Below, piece by piece: positions 1-12,707 of a stretch of 64,000 nucleotides of DNA; the stretch's first letter is position 1; the number at the start of each line of letters is the position of its first letter. The position numbers and the translations under genes are program-made. The DNA comes from Persicaria tinctoria (taxonomy: Eukaryota; Streptophyta; Magnoliopsida; Caryophyllales; Polygonaceae): assembly GCA_037127255.1 (NCBI GenBank), contig JBANSL010000020.1, forward strand, positions 57,671,598 to 57,735,597, in the 5' to 3' direction. Below the pieces are notes generated by a model that searched no databases, was not told the origin of the DNA, and saw only the letters and a program-made list of their open reading frames with translations.

Positions 1-758
1 GGACCATAACTACCGTGTTCAGGTTTAACCACTTTTGGGATTGCATCATCCTCGTCGGAGGAGCTATCAAGGTCAATGACTCCATCTTCCATGTCACTGC
101 TGACATAAATGACCTGCTTCCCACGTTTAACTGCGTCGGCATTCTTTTCCCTCTTCGCAAACTCCAACTCCAACTTCTCACTTATCCCTAACTGGTCAGA
201 AGTTTCTTGTAACCGGACGGATGTTTGGGTTAACTGGACATCTGATGATTCCAACTCGACATCCGTTTGGTTTACCTCGATAATTTTTGCTCCCAAATCT
301 TCGTCTTCTCCGTCAAGCCCCAAGGGGGGATCCGTCTTTGGGTGATCTTCTTGGGTCATGGGCGGACCAGTTAACGGAACTACAACATCCTCCAAGCCTG
401 CAGGAGACAAACCACCACCGTCTGAGTCATCTGTTGTCGATCCTTGTGCTTTTGCCATCTCTCCACCAACCTTGCGTCGCAGGGAGACATTGAGGTCGAT
501 TGACCAATTTCGTTCTCCAGACATCCTGTTTACAAACTTGTAGGCCTCCAAGTCTTCGTCATTCCCGATAGCAAACGGCCTGGACCCTTCCTTCTTTGGC
601 TTTACATATGTGAGCTCCACATCATTCCTCCTCCCATCGACATTAAACTTGTCCATCACCTGTTTCTTCAGATTTACATAGTCAGTCCTTTTGTCCACCA
701 GCATGACTTTCTGGCTCCTTGACCCCGTGAAGACCCAAGTGCCGCCTTCACACGCCCA
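1..758 (-). CDS. MuDR-like (MULE) transposase, N-terminal part, runs off the left edge
   Basis: Read on the minus strand the frame is open from about 758 to the window edge. It opens with a PB1-like start typical of plant MULE transposases (EGGTWVF, then MLVDKRTDYVNLKKQV and a FNVDGRRNDVELTYV segment), followed by an acidic, low-complexity linker (DSSSDEDD near position 40). The catalytic DDE and SWIM zinc-finger parts would lie to the left, outside the window. An in-frame TGA sits just upstream of the first recognisable residues (759-761), so either an intron joint is placed differently or the copy is broken. The stretch 759-1560 looks like intron, leader and terminal sequence of the same element, with CT-rich tracts and no other gene. 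The family call is an inference from domain style; no database was searched. Confidence 0.66.
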
Positions 759-1329
759 TCATCCTCTAAACAATACAGTTATACAAACTGAGGATTCCCC
801 CCTGTTGCATTACATAGAGAGACAGAAAATAATTTGTACTGCAATAAGTACATATGAACAACACTTACTATACATAGAGACAACACTTACCCATTTTATG
901 TTCGACCAGATGAATGTCCAGTAACTTCCAACACGTGTCCTGTGGGTACGACTTAACTGTTCAGTGAAAAGTGGCTTAGTACAAGTAAACCGTTTACTGA
1001 ACCCATGCCCACTTGCTTCTTCTTCAATGGATTCTCTCTCTTTCTTCAGATTTTGTGAATAAATGTGATGCCAATCATTCCTCTGATCTCTTTATATAGA
1101 CCACACATCATTGGACACCAACCCTCTTTCTTCAAATCCCACGCCGGTCATTCCCCTTCTTCAAGTTCTATTTCCCCTGCAATTCATTAATGGGGACTAG
1201 TGATCTCCCTCAGAAATTCTTCAATGCTTATATACCCTCCCCCCTCCCTCCCCTTTCCTTTTTTTTTTGGCGCCATCGCTGGACGGGAACCATCTGGCTC
1301 CCTCTTTTTTACTGTAGCCCCCTTATCCA

Positions 1330-1430
1330 TCTCTCTCCCTCTCTTGTCAATAATGCTTAAGATTTTCTCCCTCTCTTTCTCTCTCACACGCACATCTCTC
1401 TCACACAGACTCTCTCTCTCTCTCTCAATT
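1330..1430. repeat. CT-rich low-complexity tract
   Basis: Runs of CTCTCT and CTCTTTCTCTC with short CACA stretches. The reading frames on both strands here are by-products of this tract, not genes. It lies in the probable 5' region of the MULE at the left edge. Confidence 0.6.
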
Positions 1431-1805
1431 GTCCAGCTGTCAAACTCAGAGTGTCCAATGTCCCTCTCATGACCTGCTACCGGTTGAACCAAAAATCCGG
1501 ATATCCGAAATTGTGCAATTTTTTTCCGGATGGGGTTAGGCGTGCAAAGTTTGCATCCAAAAGGGTTATTTTAGTAAAAAACCCTAATAATATGTTAGTT
1601 ATTTATTTACAATCTTTTTTTTAATTACCTAATAAAGAAGATATGTATAGAAATAGAAACTTACTAAAAATTATTGTAAATAAGTAACATCGTTTAATGA
1701 GATGACAAATGGAAATTTTTTTAGAGGGAAATTTTTTAACTAAAAGATGACATGTGACAAAAAAATAAATAAATAAATAAATATATATATATATATATAT
1801 AAATT

Positions 1806-3572
1806 TTTTTTTTTTGATTAGGTAAGAATTCAGATTCGTCGAAGCGCTATCCGATAGCATCCTTTCGGATGAGGTCAAGAAGACCTGGATTAGTGAGTAG
1901 TTCCGGGTTTTTGGTAGAATGGGCCATTCGTGTAATGAAATCGGCCACCTGATTACCTTTGCGAAGTATGTGAAAGAATCTCACTTCGCGAAACCCACGG
2001 AGTAGGCAAGATATTTCTGACATTATCATTTCGATTTCCCACGGACATTTCGTCCCATGTTTAAGATAATTAATAATTATTAGGGAATCCCCTTCTATTA
2101 TGAGTCTGTCGAAACGCAACTCAATTGCCTTCTTTATACCTAAATGTAATGCCCGGGCCTCCGAAGATAGGGCCGACTGCTTTCCAATCGTCTCCACCCC
2201 CTGCTGTAATTGGGGCACCTTCCCAATCATGGATAATGAAACCAGCTGAGCTTTTACGTAAATCCGGCGCTGAGCCATCAAAATTTAGTTTCAGAAATCC
2301 CAATGGGGTTTTTTCCACTTTTGATTTGTCCTTTTGTGTTTTGTATTCCTTATTCGTATTTCCTTATCATACCCTTTATGCTTTTCTTCTACAGAGTCTC
2401 TAGTGGCCCTAAGCCAGTTGATCATATGCGTTTTCACAGTTTGGTTAAAATTATCGATTGATAGCTGTTTCTGTTGTCTGAAAACCACTTGGTTCCTAGT
2501 GAGCCAGGCCACCCACCAACTAAAGGCCATTTGTTGTTTTTGTTTGCCATTCAAGTGTTCGGCTATTATATTCATAATAGGTTTAATCTTTCTTGATGTA
2601 TGTATTGTATTTGTCACTAGCTTTTGGATATTTTTGTCAATCTTTCTAAAAAACGTACTGTATTTACATTCCAAGAAGATATGGACTGTGTCTTCTTCAT
2701 GATGATTACATATTGGACAATAAGAGGGTATGGCGACTCCACGTTTAGATAGCAGTGCCGCAGTCGGTAGTCCTTCTTGCGCGACTTTCCATAAGAAATT
2801 CTTCACTTTCGGGGCAACGTCGGTTTTCCAAATCCAATTACTGTCATCCAGTTGCAGTTCAGTGTTGTTCGTGACTAGCTTATACGCACTGGAAGTCGAG
2901 AACCATCCTTTCTTGTCCGGCCACCAATATAGACGGTCCTCCAAAGGTACAGATGGCACATGAATATGTGCTATTTGCTCCACCACGTTACTCGGGAAGA
3001 CATTTCCTAGCTTTTGGATATTCCAGTTTCCATTACTCATATACTCATCCACTGTTTCATTTATGTCTATATTATTTGACTGAGTACAATATTGTAATAG
3101 AGGAGGAAGATTATTCCACCTGTCTCGCCAGAACTTTATGGTTTTTCCGTTGCCTATTGTCCACATTAGTCCCGACTTAAATGTTGGAAGTAACTTTCGC
3201 AACTGGGACCATTGCCACGAGGCGTTGCCTCTTTCCTCGTAATTTAGAATGTGATCTGTTTTCAGATATTTGTGTTGTATGATTCTAACCCAGATGTTGT
3301 CGGGTTCCGCCATGATTTTCCATAATAGTTTTAACTGTAACACCTCATTCATGTCATGAGTTTTTCGGATACCCATTCCTCCTGCCACTTTTGGTCTACA
3401 TACTCTGTCCCAACCAATAAGCGGTTTATGCAGTCTATCTTTGTTCCAGAAAAAAGACCTATTGATTTGGTCTAATTGTTTATGTATTTGTGGTGGTAAC
3501 ATAAAGTTTTGCATAGCATAGAGTGGTTTGGACGACAGATTTGTATTAATCAGTGTTGCTCTTCCTTGCTGC
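1806..3572 (-). mobile_element. LINE (L1-like) copy 1, 5'-truncated, 3' half only
   Basis: A minus-strand non-LTR retrotransposon. The 3' end is marked by a T-run (A-tail) at about 1806-1816, next to a gattaggtaa motif that also ends the larger copy at 34686-42952. It encodes the end of the reverse transcriptase, the RT zinc-binding domain (CPICNHHEEDTVHIFLEC near 2700) and an RNase H domain (FDGSAPD..., IIEGDSLIIINYLK, end at 1847). It stops abruptly at about 3572, inside the RT region (matching roughly 37366 of the second copy), as expected from incomplete reverse transcription. At least two frameshifts break it, one at the RNase H start (about 2295) and one within RNase H (about 2200). No clear target duplication could be seen. 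Confidence 0.88.
1847..3572 (-). pseudogene. LINE ORF2 remnant: RT C-terminus, RT zinc-binding domain, RNase H
   Basis: The largest open part (2291-3572) carries the RT thumb, the WNKDRLHKPLIGWDRVCRPK stretch, the FSTSSAYKLV segment and the Cys/His zinc-binding knuckle of plant LINE ORF2 proteins. The RNase H part continues in two other frames (2121-2318, then 1847-2281), so translation would be interrupted. The line-by-line match to 34728-37366 shows both are the same family. It has no start codon of its own and cannot give a full ORF2 protein. Confidence 0.85.
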
Positions 3573-3814
3573 GACGACCAAAAAAAAAAAATTGTATATA
3601 GGATAGGATTTTTTTTTCTCTTAATTGACATTATTAATATTTTATTTTATCATTTAAAAAATGTCAACTCACAACTATTTTTCTCCACTATAGTAAAATG
3701 TTTATATCTTCTCATCATTATAGTATGATTAACTTCGATTTATGATCGAATTAACTAAATTTAAAATAATTTTATACTCCAATATGTATACTGTATAAGT
3801 GTAAAGTGTTTAGG

Positions 3815-4175
3815 GCGGTTATTCGAGTTGAACGAGCCGAGTATTGTTTGTTCATATTCAGCTCGTTTAAAAACGAGTTGAGCCTAAATTTAGATTCAAG
3901 CTTAAAAATGTGTTCATACTCGGCTCGTTTAGGAAATGAACGAACTCGAACCGGACTTTTTTTGAGCATTAAGAAGCCCTAATTGCGCATAACATAGTAA
4001 CTAAAAGGAAATTTTTTAGAAATTTCATTAAATTCGAGCTTACATTGAGCGAGCCGAACTTTGAACCGAGCTTAAAAATTTGCGATATTCGACTTGTTTA
4101 TAAAATGAACGAGCTCGAGCCGATATTTTATCGAATCGAGTCCAAGCTGAGCTCGAGCTACTCGGCTCATATAAC
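3815..4175. repeat. Dispersed repeat rich in GAGCTCGAGCCGA motifs
   Basis: Several copies of aaatgaacgagctcgagccga-like words and their reverse complements occur here. The same words recur at about 26620-26780, 46240-46410 and 62040-62115. The block starts with gttattcgagttgaacgagccg and ends with ctactcggctcatataac, which are loosely inverted. This suggests an old non-autonomous transposon, but borders and family are not established. Confidence 0.45.
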
Positions 4176-4330
4176 AACTTTGGTGTTTAATCACACCGAA
4201 ATGCTCTCTCGATAATCAATCAGAAATTATTTTAGATCCTCCCTCACCTGATATAAAATTTGGGCATTTTTTTCAAAATTTAAAATAGCGGTGGTCCTGT
4301 GAAAAGTGAAAACTGGAAATACCTATAGAG

Positions 4331-5006
4331 TAGAGCTGTCAAACCAGTCGGGCGGGTCGGGTCGTCTCGGGTTCATTGCGGGTTACGGGTCATGGAATGC
4401 TCAACCCAAACTCATATTTAACAGGTTCGGATCGACCAAACGGGTCAAGAGTGTTACTCATCCAGAATTTTTCAAATGTCATTTACTATTCATGCAGGAT
4501 GATAAAAATATGTAAAATATCAATTTTTTTATTTGTTATAATTTTTATCAACCTTAAAACCATACATGAATAGTAAACGTCATTTAAAAGTAAACAGATG
4601 GAGTATTTTTAATGACTATTTATATAGTTTCTAAACTTAAAACTGTTATATTACCCTAATAATAGCTATATTATTGAAAAGAAGTAATTAATGTTGCTAT
4701 AATAGTAATATGTATTTTTTTATATACATAACAATTTGCAATATTAAATTATAAAGTAAAGTTGATGAAAAAAATGATAATATTCAATCATAATTATTAT
4801 TAATATTAAATTTTAATATTAAGTTAAATTTTAATTTATTTATGTTTTTATTATCTTAGAGCTTGACCCAACCTGACCCAGAAATTTGTAGGTTGAATGG
4901 GTTTGAATTGCTTCGGGTTAAAATATCTGTGTCAAAACTCACGTTTTATGAGTCGGGTTGGATCGGGTCATTGGATCGGATCACGTTTTGACAGGTTTAC
5001 CGTCTA
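4331..5006. mobile_element. Non-autonomous hAT-like element
   Basis: The 676-bp segment begins TAGAGCTGTCAAA and ends TTTGACAGGTTTACCGTCTA, an imperfect terminal inverted repeat. It is flanked by 8-bp near-duplicates, ctatagag (4323-4330) and ccatagag (5007-5014), 7 of 8 matching. An 8-bp duplication is the hallmark of hAT elements. It contains no transposase, only AT-rich filler and words such as cgggtcgggt. It lies about 390 bp upstream of the RPA1 start codon. Confidence 0.72.
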
Positions 5007-5134
5007 CCATAGAGAGTAGAGAGACGCTGAAATACTGAATAGTGGATAATCGGATACCAATTCCAAAGTCCGGATACCCGCTCGTCTTTTCGGGTCGGAT
5101 CTCTAGTCCGGAAAATTTTATTTACTATTTTATT

Positions 5135-5299
5135 TTTGGCGGCAAAAGGGCGAAATTGAAAAGTCGAAATACTGCGTATTTACCCGGGATTTGATAATTC
5201 CCGCGGACATGGATTTCACCTTTGTGTGGGCGCTGAAACCTCTTTAAAATATCGGTCATGGCGCCAAAGCTCTTCACCTTCTACAAAACCAAACCCTAG
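5135..5299 (+). promoter_or_regulatory. RPA1 proximal promoter: three E2F-type sites and a telo-box
   Basis: Sites fitting the plant E2F consensus WTTSSCSS are visible at 5135-5142 (TTTGGCGG), 5197-5204 (ATTCCCGC) and, on the opposite strand, 5261-5268 (TTTGGCGC). A telo-box-like AAACCCTAG lies at 5291-5299, about 100 bases before the ATG. E2F sites with telo-boxes are known in promoters of plant S-phase and replication genes, so cell-cycle control of this RPA1 gene is a reasonable inference. Binding is not shown by sequence alone. Confidence 0.6.
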
Positions 5300-5395
5300 C
5301 TTCTCCCCATTTCACTCCCTCGTTTTTCATCTCGCCTACACCCCGCGTTCACCTTTCTTCGTTCTTCTTCCACACTGACAACGAGAGATAAGGAG

Positions 5396-8300
5396 ATGGC
5401 AATCACTGCGACTCAAAACGCCATTGCGACTATTCTGTCAAAGCCATCGCCGGATTCGCCCTCTGATGTTCCGGAGTTGGTTGTCCAAGTTCTAGATCTG
5501 AAGTCTGTTGGTAGCAGATTCATGTGAGTCTCTGTACCTTCTTCTATTGCTGTCTTTTTTAGGGTTTTTGATTGCTAGATCTAGCCACTGCGGGTCATGT
5601 TTTGTCACTTGATAGGTGAGATTAGTATGATTCGTTTTCAATTGGTGAGAGATTCATAGGTTTAGGGTTTCCTTTGAGCATTTGATTTAGATTCCGGTTG
5701 TTATGTGTGGAAATTAGGCTTAATGGGTTCACTTGTTGTTTCAGCCAACTCCAAGATGCGAAGAAACCTTAATTTGAGATTTCAATAGTTAAATATTTGG
5801 TTGAGACATATAAAGGCCTCCGTTGATTTATTTGTCGATTTGCCCATATTACTCAGGTTTACTGCTAATGATGGAAAAAGCAAACTCAAAGGGATCCTTC
5901 AAGCCAACTTTGCTGGCATGGTGGGTTCGGGTTCTATTCAAAATCTGGGTCTCATTCGGATAATCAATTACAGCCTCAATGATATCCCAAACAAGCCTGA
6001 AAAGTGAGCATCTTTACCTTTAAACCCTAGCCAGATTAGGATCTGGTAGAATGCACAAGCCCCTTTTCATTGTTCCCAACATACTCATGCTTATCTTCTT
6101 CTGCCCTAGGTTTCTACTTGTCAAGGAGTGTGAGGTGGTTTCGCCTGCCCTTGATTTGGAGATTAAATGCGAAGATTGTGGCATAGTGTTGAAGCCAAAG
6201 GAAGAAACTGATGTTCTGGCTGTGCCTGGGATTGTGTTGAAGCCCAAGCAAGACGTGGTTGCCAAATCAGCTGCGCAGATAGTTCATGAGCAGAGAAAGT
6301 AAGTTTTTGGCTTGTTATAACACTGTATGAAGTTAGTCGCATTTGAAATGTAACAGGGTCTGTGCGGGAAGTAACCTGAAGTGTATTTTTATGATGTTAT
6401 AGTAGAATATACTACTTGCTGATATTATGTGCTTCTTTCTTGAAGCAACTTCTTAGTTGGCTATAGCGCATTTTTGAAAACTAAAATGATTTAGAGTGTT
6501 TATACTTGTTCTAGAGCCCAAAAGTAGACATTACATCCCTATATTGTAGTTTATAATTGCTAGATATTAAGATTCATCTTATACATTGCAGTGTAGCTCC
6601 TGCTGCTCGGATGGCTATGACCAGGAGGGTTCATCCTCTTGCTTCCCTGAACCCTTATCAAGGGAACTGGACCATAAAGGTCAGGGTTACAAATAAAGGC
6701 ATATTGCGGAGCTATAAGAATGCAAGAGGAGAAGGCAATGTTTTCAATGTTGAATTAACTGATGAAGAGGTGAGAAAAACTGTACTTGTATTGTGTACTT
6801 GCGGTCTCTTAGGAATCTCCTGGTGTGTATGATCCCTTTTGTAGCCTTCACTATTTTGTTTTAATATTTCATATTGCATTGGTGGATGCAGGGTACTGAA
6901 ATACAGGCAACAATGTTCAATGAAGCTGCAAGGAAGTTCTTTGAAAAATTCCAAATGGGGAAGGTGTACTATATTTCTAGGGGGAATCTTAAAGTTGCTA
7001 ATAAGCAGTTTAAGACTGTAAAAAATGACTATGAGATGACACTGAATGAGAACTCCATGGTTGAAGAAGCTAGTGATGAAGGAGTGTCTATACCTGAAAC
7101 CAAGTTCCACTTTGTCCCAATTGATGAATTGGGTCCTTATGTGAACGGAAAGGAGTTTGTAGGTGAGAATCTCTACAGCATTTGGATGATTAGCACATCA
7201 TTAGAAGCAATGTCCTATTCTGATAATAACTTTTTTTTTTTTGCAGATGTTGTTGGAGTTGTTCAAAGTGTTTCCCCAACAGTAAGCATTAGGAGAAAGA
7301 TAAACAATGATATCATTCCCAAACGAGAAATTACCATTGCAGATCAGTCGTAAGTTCATATACATATTTATTGACAACTGATGATTTTCACTTTTTCAGT
7401 ATGTTCCTCTATCTGAAACATACGATGCCACAATTTCAGGAAGAAGACAGTTGTTGTCTCTCTCTGGAATGAATTAGCAACTACAGTTGGCCAGGAGCTG
7501 CTTGATATGGCTGATAAATCTCCTGTTGTGGCAATTAAGTCTCTTAAGGTTGGAGATTTTCAGGGTATGTATATCAGGTTGTTTTGCTTGCAGTTCTTCA
7601 TCTACACACGTATACATTTTTAATAATCAAGATAGTTTACTTGCAAAATATGTTGACGCAGGTGTGTCACTGTCAGCAATATCCAGAAGTATACTTCAGA
7701 TAAATCCAGACATACCTGAGTCAAACAAATTGAGATCCTGGTAATCTTCTACCCTTGAGAGCAATCAACTTTGCATTTCTCTTCCCAGCACCCTCAAAAC
7801 ATGTCTGATTCTCATGCAGGTATGACTCTGAGGGTAAGGAGGCACCGATGGCTTCTGTTGGGGCTGGTATGAGTCCATCTATGCCTAATGCAGGGAGGTC
7901 CATGTACAGTGATCGAGTGTCTCTGTCTCATATCACAAGTAACACATTGTTGGGAGAAGACAAGGTAGTGTGTCATTTAGTGAGCAGACCATGAAGTTAT
8001 TATGTGAAATAATTCACTGATCTGATTCTTTGCATTGCTTTGTTCTGCAGCCTGCCTTCTTTAGCTTAAAGGCATACATAAGCTTCATTAAGCCTGATCA
8101 AACTATGTGGTATCGGGCTTGCAAGACTTGCAGCAAGAAAGTTACAGAATCTATTGGATCTGGATACTGGTGTGAAGGGTGTCAGAAGAATGATGCAGAG
8201 TGCAGTTTAAGGTTAGATGCTGCAGAAGTGCTATTACAGTGTCAATACAAGCTACTTGCTCTGTGATTACTATATTCTAAAGCTTACTTGTTATGTTAGG

Positions 8301-8702
8301 TACATTTTGGTGGTTAAAATATCTGATGCAAGCGGTGAAGGATGGGGTTCTGCATTTAATGAACAAGCTGAAAGAATTATCGGATGCTCGGCTGAAGAGC
8401 TTGACATGCTGAAAACACAGGTAACTAATGAACATTGCATTTATGTTCCCTCTGAGACTTGAATAATTTCTAACCCTTTCGACTAATCTGTTGTTTGACA
8501 GGATGGAGAAGAAAACCCTTTCCAGCTGAAACTGAAAGAGGCTACATGGATTCCTTATCATCTCCGAGTGAGTGTTTCAGTGAACGAGTACATGGGTGAT
8601 AAGAGGCAGAGGATAACACTAAGAGCTGTGACCCAAGTTGATTTTGCTGCTGAATCCAAGTTTCTGCTGGATGAGATCTCCAAGATAAGAAGCTCCAAGT
8701 AG
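5396..8702 (+). CDS. RPA1B: Replication protein A 70-kDa subunit (RPA1), B/D type
   Basis: Large subunit of the single-stranded-DNA-binding RPA heterotrimer, acting in the nucleus in replication, repair and recombination. Twelve exons join in frame: 5396-5523, 5857-6003, 6110-6298, 6592-6769, 6892-7162, 7247-7349, 7440-7564, 7662-7740, 7820-7964, 8051-8211, 8300-8420 and 8502-8702 (1848 nt, 615 aa). The N-terminal domain covers roughly residues 1-110. OB folds follow: DBD-A from about 168 (LASLNPYQGNWTIKVRV), DBD-B about 285-400 and DBD-C about 440-610. DBD-C holds a Cys4 zinc ribbon at C479, C482, C496 and C499. There is no C-terminal CCHC knuckle, which favours the RPA1B/RPA1D type over RPA1C/E. 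Length is normal for the family. The first ATG is used; it follows a short leader. The gene converges on the GDPD gene. The telo-box and E2F sites upstream suggest S-phase expression. Confidence 0.95.
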
Positions 8703-9683
8703 AATTTTCTGTTTTATGGGTGTGAATAATCAAAAGACTCATGGGTAATGCTTATTGCAGGAAAAATTATCATAGTTAGTAGGAACTGCATTTTTTTCGC
8801 CTTTTGTAATTATAGCCAGTTTTCTGCTCATCATCCTTATTGGCATGGAAAAACACTTGCAGTTTGTTGGACTAATATGAAGGCTTTCTTTCTTTGATAC
8901 TTGGAATGTAACGTGAGCAGTCAATTTGGTTTATAACAATGCCTATATGTGCGATTTTCCAATCAAGATCCCCTATATTGTGCATCATAAAATTATTTTA
9001 GCATAAAATTTATCTTTGAAAACATTTCAAAAATTATACTGTATTTATGTTGTAAAGACCTATATTTATATGTTTATACATTTTTATCTTAAAAAATCAT
9101 GTTTAAAAAATTTAAAATTTCAACATATGTTTTACAAATGATTGACTTTTTAATTTAAAAAAAAGGAATTTTCAAGATAAAAGTATATAATCATTTAAAT
9201 ATACTTATTTAGAATATAAATGTAATTTTATTTTTTTAAAGATAAATTTGAGGCTAAATTATTATTTTTTAATGCATTTAGAAAGTGTAAAGAGTGACAT
9301 GTAGATTGTCTGGTACTTTTCCATTCATGTTTTTGGCTTAGTTTTCTGTAAGTGTTATGGGTTTTAATTTTTCGTAGCAGAAAAATCAGCAATCTGAATT
9401 TAAAGAAAATGGAAGCCAGTGTGAAGTTCAAAATTGAAGATTTTTATTTTTATAAACCCAAACCTCCTACCTCCGTTGCATAAAATACCTCTTTGCTGAA
9501 CTCAATCAACTTCATCATTGTCAGAAAGGAAAAAAGAGGAACTAGGGAAAGATGTGAATAAAAACCACAGTAAAGCTCATGACTTTATTATTTAGTGATT
9601 TGCACAGCTCTTGTACATTTTCATGCCAGAGTATACTGAAACAACAGGGTCTATCAAAGTTCCAACAGACAATGAGCCCGATC
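8703..9683. other. Intergenic region between convergent RPA1 and GDPD genes
   Basis: AT-rich sequence holding the 3' untranslated regions of both genes (RPA1 from the left, GDPD from the right). No gene, RNA or mobile-element border was recognised. Small frames here lack any domain. Confidence 0.6.
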
Positions 9684-12600
9684 CTAATATTGTTTTAGCA
9701 TTCTTGCAATCTTGTACAACATTCTAGCTGCACGTCTGCTGCTTTTATCATTATCGGGATCAGGCGAGGCCCATTCTTGATAGTTGTGAAGACTGCCTGT
9801 GAAATCTGTAAACAGGCCGTCTACTCCTATCTTGTTGAACCAGTAGTCGTATTCATTGTATGGGTCTTGGTGGAAATCAAAGTGCAAGTATTGATTCTCA
9901 TTTCTGAATGTGTAGGGATGCACCTGAGGATGCAAAAAATGTAGTTAGTGACTGCAACTTTTAAGAATGTCGAAAATTCAATGAGACAAAACAAACTATT
10001 TTTTATATTGTTGAACTTGACCGGTTTATACAATCATATAATAGCAACTAAAAAGACATGACAAAGAGAACAAGCAATGATAGATATTGCCAAAGTTTGA
10101 GGTTTTGAATGAAGTGAAGAGGAATCTGATAAGCTTCTAGCTTATTATATGTCATTATCATAATGAGCTCTCTAAAAAGTTATAATCTAACTCGAATACA
10201 TGCTAAGATAATGGGTTTTCACTATTTCCATGAAGGTATTGTATGACAGCATGAAGATAGAAGGAAAAATACACACCTGTAGGTCACGGGCATGCGCTCT
10301 GGCAACAAGATCAGTAGGTGTTTGCAGATAGTTATTTACAACTGGAACCACTGTGTCCTTCCAGGGTCCAATGCCCACTACATATTGTTTAATGTAGTCG
10401 AGGTAAGCATCTGAGGTGATTTCCCAGTATGACTGCCAAATATTCAATTTACTTGCTCAGTATTTGGTTTTAAAATATGTATCCCATAGAAGAGCAGAAG
10501 TTTCAGCAAGAATAAACTCCAATTGCTATATTTAATATATTCATGATGATCAATCAAAGCAGTTGAAGGAAGCCCCAAATATAGGAATAAAATGTTCTGT
10601 TGCATATTTTGCTAAACATGATAGCAGTTGACCATTGTACCTGATTTGTGTCTTGAGTGGGGATATTTATGTCATCAATCAAAAAGATTTTTGGTAAATC
10701 CGTTTGATTTGATATGTACACAAGTGATGTTGGGGCGAATGATTGTATAAAACAAGGTTGCTTCAGCCAATCTTTTGACATGTATGAACCTGTATACCCA
10801 TACTTCTTAAGAGTCTCCACAAACACGTCCTCAAATCTTTTCCCATGGGGCCATTTGACCTGCAGACAGAGAGTAGTTAAGATAGGAAATTCAAACAGAA
10901 ATTATATGCTGTAAGACTGTAACATATGGTTGAAAACATAGCATGGCTTTCTTTGAAGGTCAAGGATACTAAAGTACTCGGAGTGTGGGGGAGCTAACCC
11001 CACCTTGCGATGTCTGTCTGCATCAAAGAAGCGAATACTAAAGTACCGTTTCTTAAATAGATGTGGTAAAATAGTATTAGTAATGCAGTAATGCTGCCAT
11101 GAATTTCCACTGGAAACCATTTTTTTACTAAAAGCTCGTCAGAAAATCCAATGTTCTCCTTTTTCAACACTATTCAGTCAGAAAATAACTCACATGCTGG
11201 TTGATCAATACTGGATTTTTGATCTCTGGATAAATCCCAACAACTCTAGAGGCATCAAGGGCAATGGAGATGAACTCTTCGAAAGAAATGATCGAAAACT
11301 TTCCTGCATATCATAGGAAGTGATTATCCTGACACGAATTGATCTTTGAAACTGGAAGAATAGAATCAAAATGCACTAGAATAATAACTATATAAATGCC
11401 CCGGTGAACATATTCATATGTAAAATTGCTAAATTAGAAGATAACTAACCACTATATTGCTGATCCCGGAAGGGGTACCTCTGCTTCACTCTCAATGTTT
11501 GAAGTTCCTTCCATGTGAAATCCACTGCTCAATAATGCAGTTTCCTTAGGTGAGGGTAAAGAAACATAATTTATGAAGCACGAACTATAATGTATTAGTC
11601 AGTAGTCACTCATATAGTATACCTGTGAAAAAGCCAGTGGTATTGACCCCTTGCACCTCATAGGTTCTTTTACGGTCAGCAAACTCTTTGTGTGAGCTCA
11701 CATCAGTTGTTTCATCAAGAGTTACATCATGAAAAGAGATAAGGACACCATCCTTAGAGGATAAAATATCCGTCTCTATGAAATCAGTACCCTCTTCAAT
11801 TGCTCGCTGCCACCATTGATAAAAACAAAAGGTTGGAAGAAGGCGAAACTCGTGTTCTAATATGTCAGAGATTTACTGAATGAAACATGTTATAACACAT
11901 TTTAACGACCCCGGAATCCATATCTTCTATGTTAAAAGGCCACTATGGACAATCAATTAGCACATAACAAATTTAGCAAGTCTCAGCATAGAATAAGAAA
12001 TGATACTATATCAGGCAATTGGAATAGGCCAGCATAGAATAGGAAATGATACTATATCAGGCAATTGGAATAGGCCACCCGTTGAGCAACTACTACATCC
12101 TAGGTTGCTGACACAGATCCGTGAAATGCAAAACAAGGTTTTCCCAAATTTAGTTACAGATAACAAGAGAAATGTACAATTTATCATACAATACCATATA
12201 AGCAGCAGCAGTTTCTTCAGGAATTTCGCCATTAGAGCCGCGATGTGCAATGTTATAAGGGCGAAAAGTCTGCAATGGCTGTCTGTGACTGTTATCGGCT
12301 TTGCTAGGAAGCGGATAGAAAGGTCTTGCACTGCACCCAGCAATGAGTAATAGAAGAGCAAAAGGGACAAAACCTACCAAATGCGGGAAGCTGGAGTTCA
12401 GTTGCTAGCTAATCCAGATAGAAATACATAAATTGAGAGATTTAGCCTCTCGCAGCAAACAAATATAATAAAGGAAGCACCAATCGAATATGCAGAAGCG
12501 AAATTCGATCTTCATAGGCATCGATTGACAAATAGTTGAATTAACAAGCTGATAGCATTAACTCTTCAATCAATTGAATCGACGAACCCTAATGCAGCAA

Positions 12601-12707
12601 ATTTACTGTGAAGCTTCATCTATTCAATCCAGTCAACAGGACAAAAGCACAGAAGGGAAATATGATGTAGAACTTGGGAGGCGGAGGTGCTTACAAAGAG
12701 AAGTCAT
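9684..12707 (-). CDS. GDPD6: Secreted glycerophosphodiester phosphodiesterase (GDPD family)
   Basis: Hydrolyses glycerophosphodiesters to glycerol-3-phosphate and an alcohol, feeding phosphate and lipid recycling. Eight exons on the minus strand join in frame: 12695-12707, 12195-12373, 11623-11806, 11450-11524, 11194-11303, 10641-10859, 10277-10432 and 9684-9923 (1176 nt, 391 aa). The first coding exon is only 13 nt (MTSL plus one base). I chose it because exon 2 has no in-frame ATG and the joint uses a good gtaagc donor, giving a typical signal peptide (CFVPFALLLLIAGCSA). Catalytic signatures follow: IAHRGSNGEIPEET (His, Arg, Glu), then FIETDILSSKDGVLISFHD (Glu, Asp, His), and a late GVDGLFTDF. 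There is no second GDPD domain or GPI tail, so it matches the short GDPD5/6 class. The vacuole or outside of the cell is its probable site. Confidence 0.92.
11985..12076. repeat. 46-bp tandem duplication inside the second GDPD intron
   Basis: Two adjacent copies (11985-12030 and 12031-12076) of a unit starting agcatagaata and ending ggaataggcc differ at one base. It lies within the intron between the second and third GDPD exons, so it does not affect the protein. Confidence 0.85.

Noticed and set aside
109..543. Plus-strand frames at the left edge
   Set aside because: They are shadows of the minus-strand MULE transposase frame, which shows the recognisable motifs.
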